DNA of 64,000 nt from Emiliania huxleyi CCMP1516 (taxonomy: Eukaryota; Haptophyta; Isochrysidales; Noelaerhabdaceae). Positions 61,595 to 64,000 of the stretch are shown here, piece by piece; positions within the stretch are counted from its first letter, which is position 1; each line of letters begins with the position of its first letter. A model generated the notes under the pieces. It was not told the DNA's origin, did not search any database, and worked only from the letters and a program-made list of their open reading frames with translations. The stretch spans positions 231,420 to 295,419 of the forward strand of contig NW_005200960.1 in NCBI RefSeq assembly GCF_000372725.1. Direction: 5' to 3'. The position numbers were made by a program, and so were the translations under genes.

Positions 61595-63497
61595 CGAACC
61601 ACTCGCGGCGCGCAATAAGAGCGCCTTGACCGAAAAAGATTTTTCGCTTTACCTAGAATACGCCTGTGGTGTGCACCGTGTGGCACCCCTACCTGTTGTC
61701 TCACCCTGGCTCCCAAGATCGTTTTGGTCGTCACGTTGTGACCCCCGACGTCGTCAAATGTCGCTCGCCTGTCCTTTCCCCCATTCTCATCTGGCAATCT
61801 CATCTTATTATCCCATGGGTGTTTGAGGCTGGCTACGGCCACTTCGCTCCACAGCCGTCCCGCCATCCCTGCCGTGTGTGATCCCGGCCTTACTGTCTTT
61901 CGATATTGCTCGCACACCCACTCGTGCGCGCTCTTACACATGTGTCCGTACGTCCGTCGGTCCACTATCTCCCTCTTCTCCGGGTCCTCTGCCGCCTCCC
62001 TTCTCACTGTGTACATGCATGTTCTAGTTCGTACCGCGTCCCGCACCACGTTTGAGGCGTCCTCCGTGTCGTTATTTCCGAGGTGTGCTGTCGCCACCGC
62101 GTCGGCGTATGCGTTGCAGGCCTTGACCGAAAAAATAACGCACGTGTCCTCAGCGGAGCTGGGAAGAGGACCGCCGCAAGCGGCGTGGCGTGGAGCGGTT
62201 GTGCATCCCTCCGGGGCCCCCTCTGCGCGCCGGGGAGGCGTTGTTGGAGGCTAGGACGCAAGCGTCCGTCGCCCTTTTCAAACTCGGGGCCCACTCCGCT
62301 ACGCTCCGACCCGAATTTGGAGGGCCTAAAAGTTTAAGGTGTTGCTGCGCAAAAGGGGTCGGACACCGGGCGCAGCTCATGCTAAGAGCTAGAAGAGGAG
62401 ATAGAGAGAACAACCACCCTGTCCCGTTATTGCGTACACCAACACCACAAAAGCTCTCTCTCTCCTGTCCTCACTCAGGGGGGTCACAACTACCAAGTCC
62501 CTCGACTAGCTGCCACAGGGCGCAGCTGCCACAGGGCGCAGCTGGAGACGCTCTCCCTCAATCGGCATCCACCCCCACCCGCTCCAGCCCCACTTCTGCT
62601 GCCGAGAGAGCTGAATCGAAGCAAGCGAGCCATTGCATCTTGGCCACGAGCACGGCGGAGTCGGCGTCGTAGCGCGCATCGTTCCCGCTCATCGCCCATT
62701 CCTCCCGTGACGTGTGTCGGCCGCGATTCGATGTCGCCACCTTCATCGCCAACGAGGACTCCCTCGACTGCAGGGGGGCTCCGGCGCGGGGAGGGACTCC
62801 GCCTGCTGCACTGGCCGACTGCGCCCTCCTCCTCCATGGGATCGATCCGATTCCGCAGCGGCGGTGCTGCGCGGGAGGCGGCCGCGGGCACGCTGGGCTC
62901 GATCAGCGGCTTTCCCCTCAGCGCTCAGGTAGCGCGACGCACGGATTTGGCGGATTCTTGGCTTCAATTTTACGAATGTCTTGGCACCAGCTGAAGGCTT
63001 GCCCCCGTCCACGGCGCAGATCGCCCAGTTCGTGCACGGTATTCGGATTTTGGCTATTTGCTCGTGTGGGGGTATATTGCAGATTTGTCAATGGTACCGC
63101 GTCTGCGACGCGGGCGCCTTGCGGGCAGAGCCCTTAGGACACCCTTTTATCTTGCGCGGTCATAATTTTATATCGAATAGTGTCACAAGTGCGCTCGCGG
63201 ATTACAAGTGCTCGTCACACCAGGAGGCTCGTACCCTCAGCCCTCACGCCTCAGGGACGCGACCAAGTCGGATATCTTCAAGACGTACGAGCGGAGACTA
63301 GCACCACACTCCTCTTAAAATCCCTGTTTCGTTTCGGGTGTGTGTGAGGTTGGGAGGGTGAGGTTGTGCTCGTGCACTTTGGGTGAGGTTGTCGGAGTGA
63401 GTTAGTTAGGTTGTCGGACCTCACCCGAGAAGGTTAGGACTTAGGGTTAGGTCGGATGCTCGGATCCCTCGTCGCCCCGGGACAACCTGTGTACCTA
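61595..63497. other. Intergenic, repeats, no confident gene
   Basis: 62640-62960 has one plus frame with plausible wording (DVCRPRFDVATFIANEDSLD), perhaps a lone exon of an unknown gene, but it lacks partners. 63297-63330 repeats the R3 end (CTAGCACCACACTCCTC, TTAAAATCCCTGT). 63330-63460 is rich in GTGAGGTT and TTAGG words. Nothing else recognised. Confidence 0.45.
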
Positions 63498-63862
63498 ACC
63501 CTGAGGGAGGGTGTAGAGGATGTAGAGTGTAGAGCGCTCGCTCGCTGAGAGCTGTAGAGCTGTAGAGCGCTCTGGAGCGCTGTAGAAGAGCGGCTGTAGA
63601 GCTCTACATCCGGCGCGTGACGATGAGAGTCGCCTGTAAAGCGATGTAGAGGCGCTCTACAACGTGAAATCTCTACAACAAACTCTACATCATAAGCGAA
63701 CGAGGCACGGTCGCTCTCCGACATGAGGCGCGTTGCACTTGCCAGTGCTGCCCTGGCCTTCTGTCTGCCCGCCCAATGGGTGGCAGGTGCCTCTGCTGCT
63801 GTGGCATGCCTCACGGCTGCGACTGGCTGGCGCCTCGGCGCGTCAGCTCGGCTCGGCGTAGC
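63498..63862 (+). mobile_element. Partial TGTAGAG-family TIR transposon
   Basis: Starts with the TIR CTGAGGGAGGGTGTAG and continues through sequence matching the inner part of the 8642-9522 copy (inverted), ending near GCTCGGCGTAGCGATAG where repeat R2 begins. Confidence 0.75.
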
Positions 63863-63864
63863 GA

Positions 63865-64000
63865 TAGTGGGGCCGTCCCGTTTTGATCTCTCGGTCAGTG
63901 GGGGGCCGAGCAGCCTCGGGGTGGCGGGCGGGCGGGCGTGTTGAAAAACAGAAAACAGAAAACAAGAGGGGGCCGGGGGCCCAGGCCCCCCACTGGGAGT
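63865..64000 (-). repeat. Repeat R2 (partial), runs off the window
   Basis: Reverse complement of the right half of 19945-20367 (TTTTGATCTCT, the GGCGGGCGGGCGGGCG run, AACAGAAAACAGAAAACAAG, GGGGCC). It also abuts a TGTAGAG-family copy, as at 20388. Confidence 0.7.

Noticed and set aside
63420-63460. TTAGGG-like words suggesting telomere
   Set aside because: Only isolated TTAGG/TTAGGG words in a GTGAGGTT-rich stretch, no tandem array.
1-64000. CRISPR arrays, bacterial operons, riboswitches
   Set aside because: The DNA is eukaryotic (introns, eukaryote-specific families); the tandem repeats found lack unique equal-length spacers.

Overview
The window is nuclear DNA from a GC-rich, intron-bearing microbial eukaryote, most probably a haptophyte alga. 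Evidence: long GC-rich coding exons; very short introns (about 50-90 nt), more than half of which start with GC instead of GT; a plastid-type PAP/fibrillin protein, a cytochrome b5 front-end desaturase and a CYP74-like P450; and GATOR1, Hippo and CoQ10 genes of ordinary eukaryotic type. The lineage call is an inference; a pelagophyte or other alga is not excluded. Two 100-N assembly gaps lie at 14681-14780 and 58877-58976.

Layout. 1-5 kb: tail of an unknown + gene, then a CYP74-like P450 (-). 5-7 kb: PLAC8 protein (+), YciI-like protein (-). 7-10 kb: dispersed repeats and an 881-bp inverted-repeat transposon. 10-14 kb: an EF-hand/TTC4 co-chaperone fusion and an RGG-rich protein (both -). 15.3-18.7 kb: ABCF/GCN20-like ATPase (+, 13 exons). 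19 kb: Dabb protein (-). 21-23 kb: PAP/fibrillin-lipase fusion (+). 24.7-27 kb: coiled-coil protein (-). 27.5-30.7 kb: an AT-richer, foreign-looking island with unspliced ORFs and a TIR element carrying GGTTACC iterons. 32.7 kb: small unknown gene. 33.3-37.7 kb: a 1314-aa protein (-) with tyrosine-recombinase-like and RuvC-like motifs, head-to-head with a 1640-aa DEPDC5/Iml1 (GATOR1) gene (+, 37.9-43.2 kb). 43.9-45 kb: membrane protein (+). 46.5-47.2 kb: COQ10 (-). 47-51 kb: repeats. 51-53.5 kb: NT-C2/coiled-coil protein (-). 54.6-57.7 kb: front-end desaturase with a triplicated membrane domain (-). 58-59.3 kb: membrane RING protein (+, broken by a gap). 60-61.6 kb: MST/Hippo-type kinase with SARAH tail (-). 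The last 2.4 kb are repeats.

The most striking signal is in the introns. In at least ten of them the first 7-30 intron bases are a copy of the first bases of the downstream exon. The duplicated target supplies the 5' splice site (GC or GT) and the inserted body supplies the 3' AG. Two unrelated genes 14 kb apart share the same inserted body, a small palindrome built on CTCTTCACAGCT and AGCTGTGA. This is what recent intron gain by introner-like insertions with long target duplications would leave behind. The second highlight is the recombinase/RuvC-like gene, a candidate new mobile or domesticated recombination protein.

Exon models were built by hand; for eleven genes all exons join in frame from start to stop, but none is checked against RNA.
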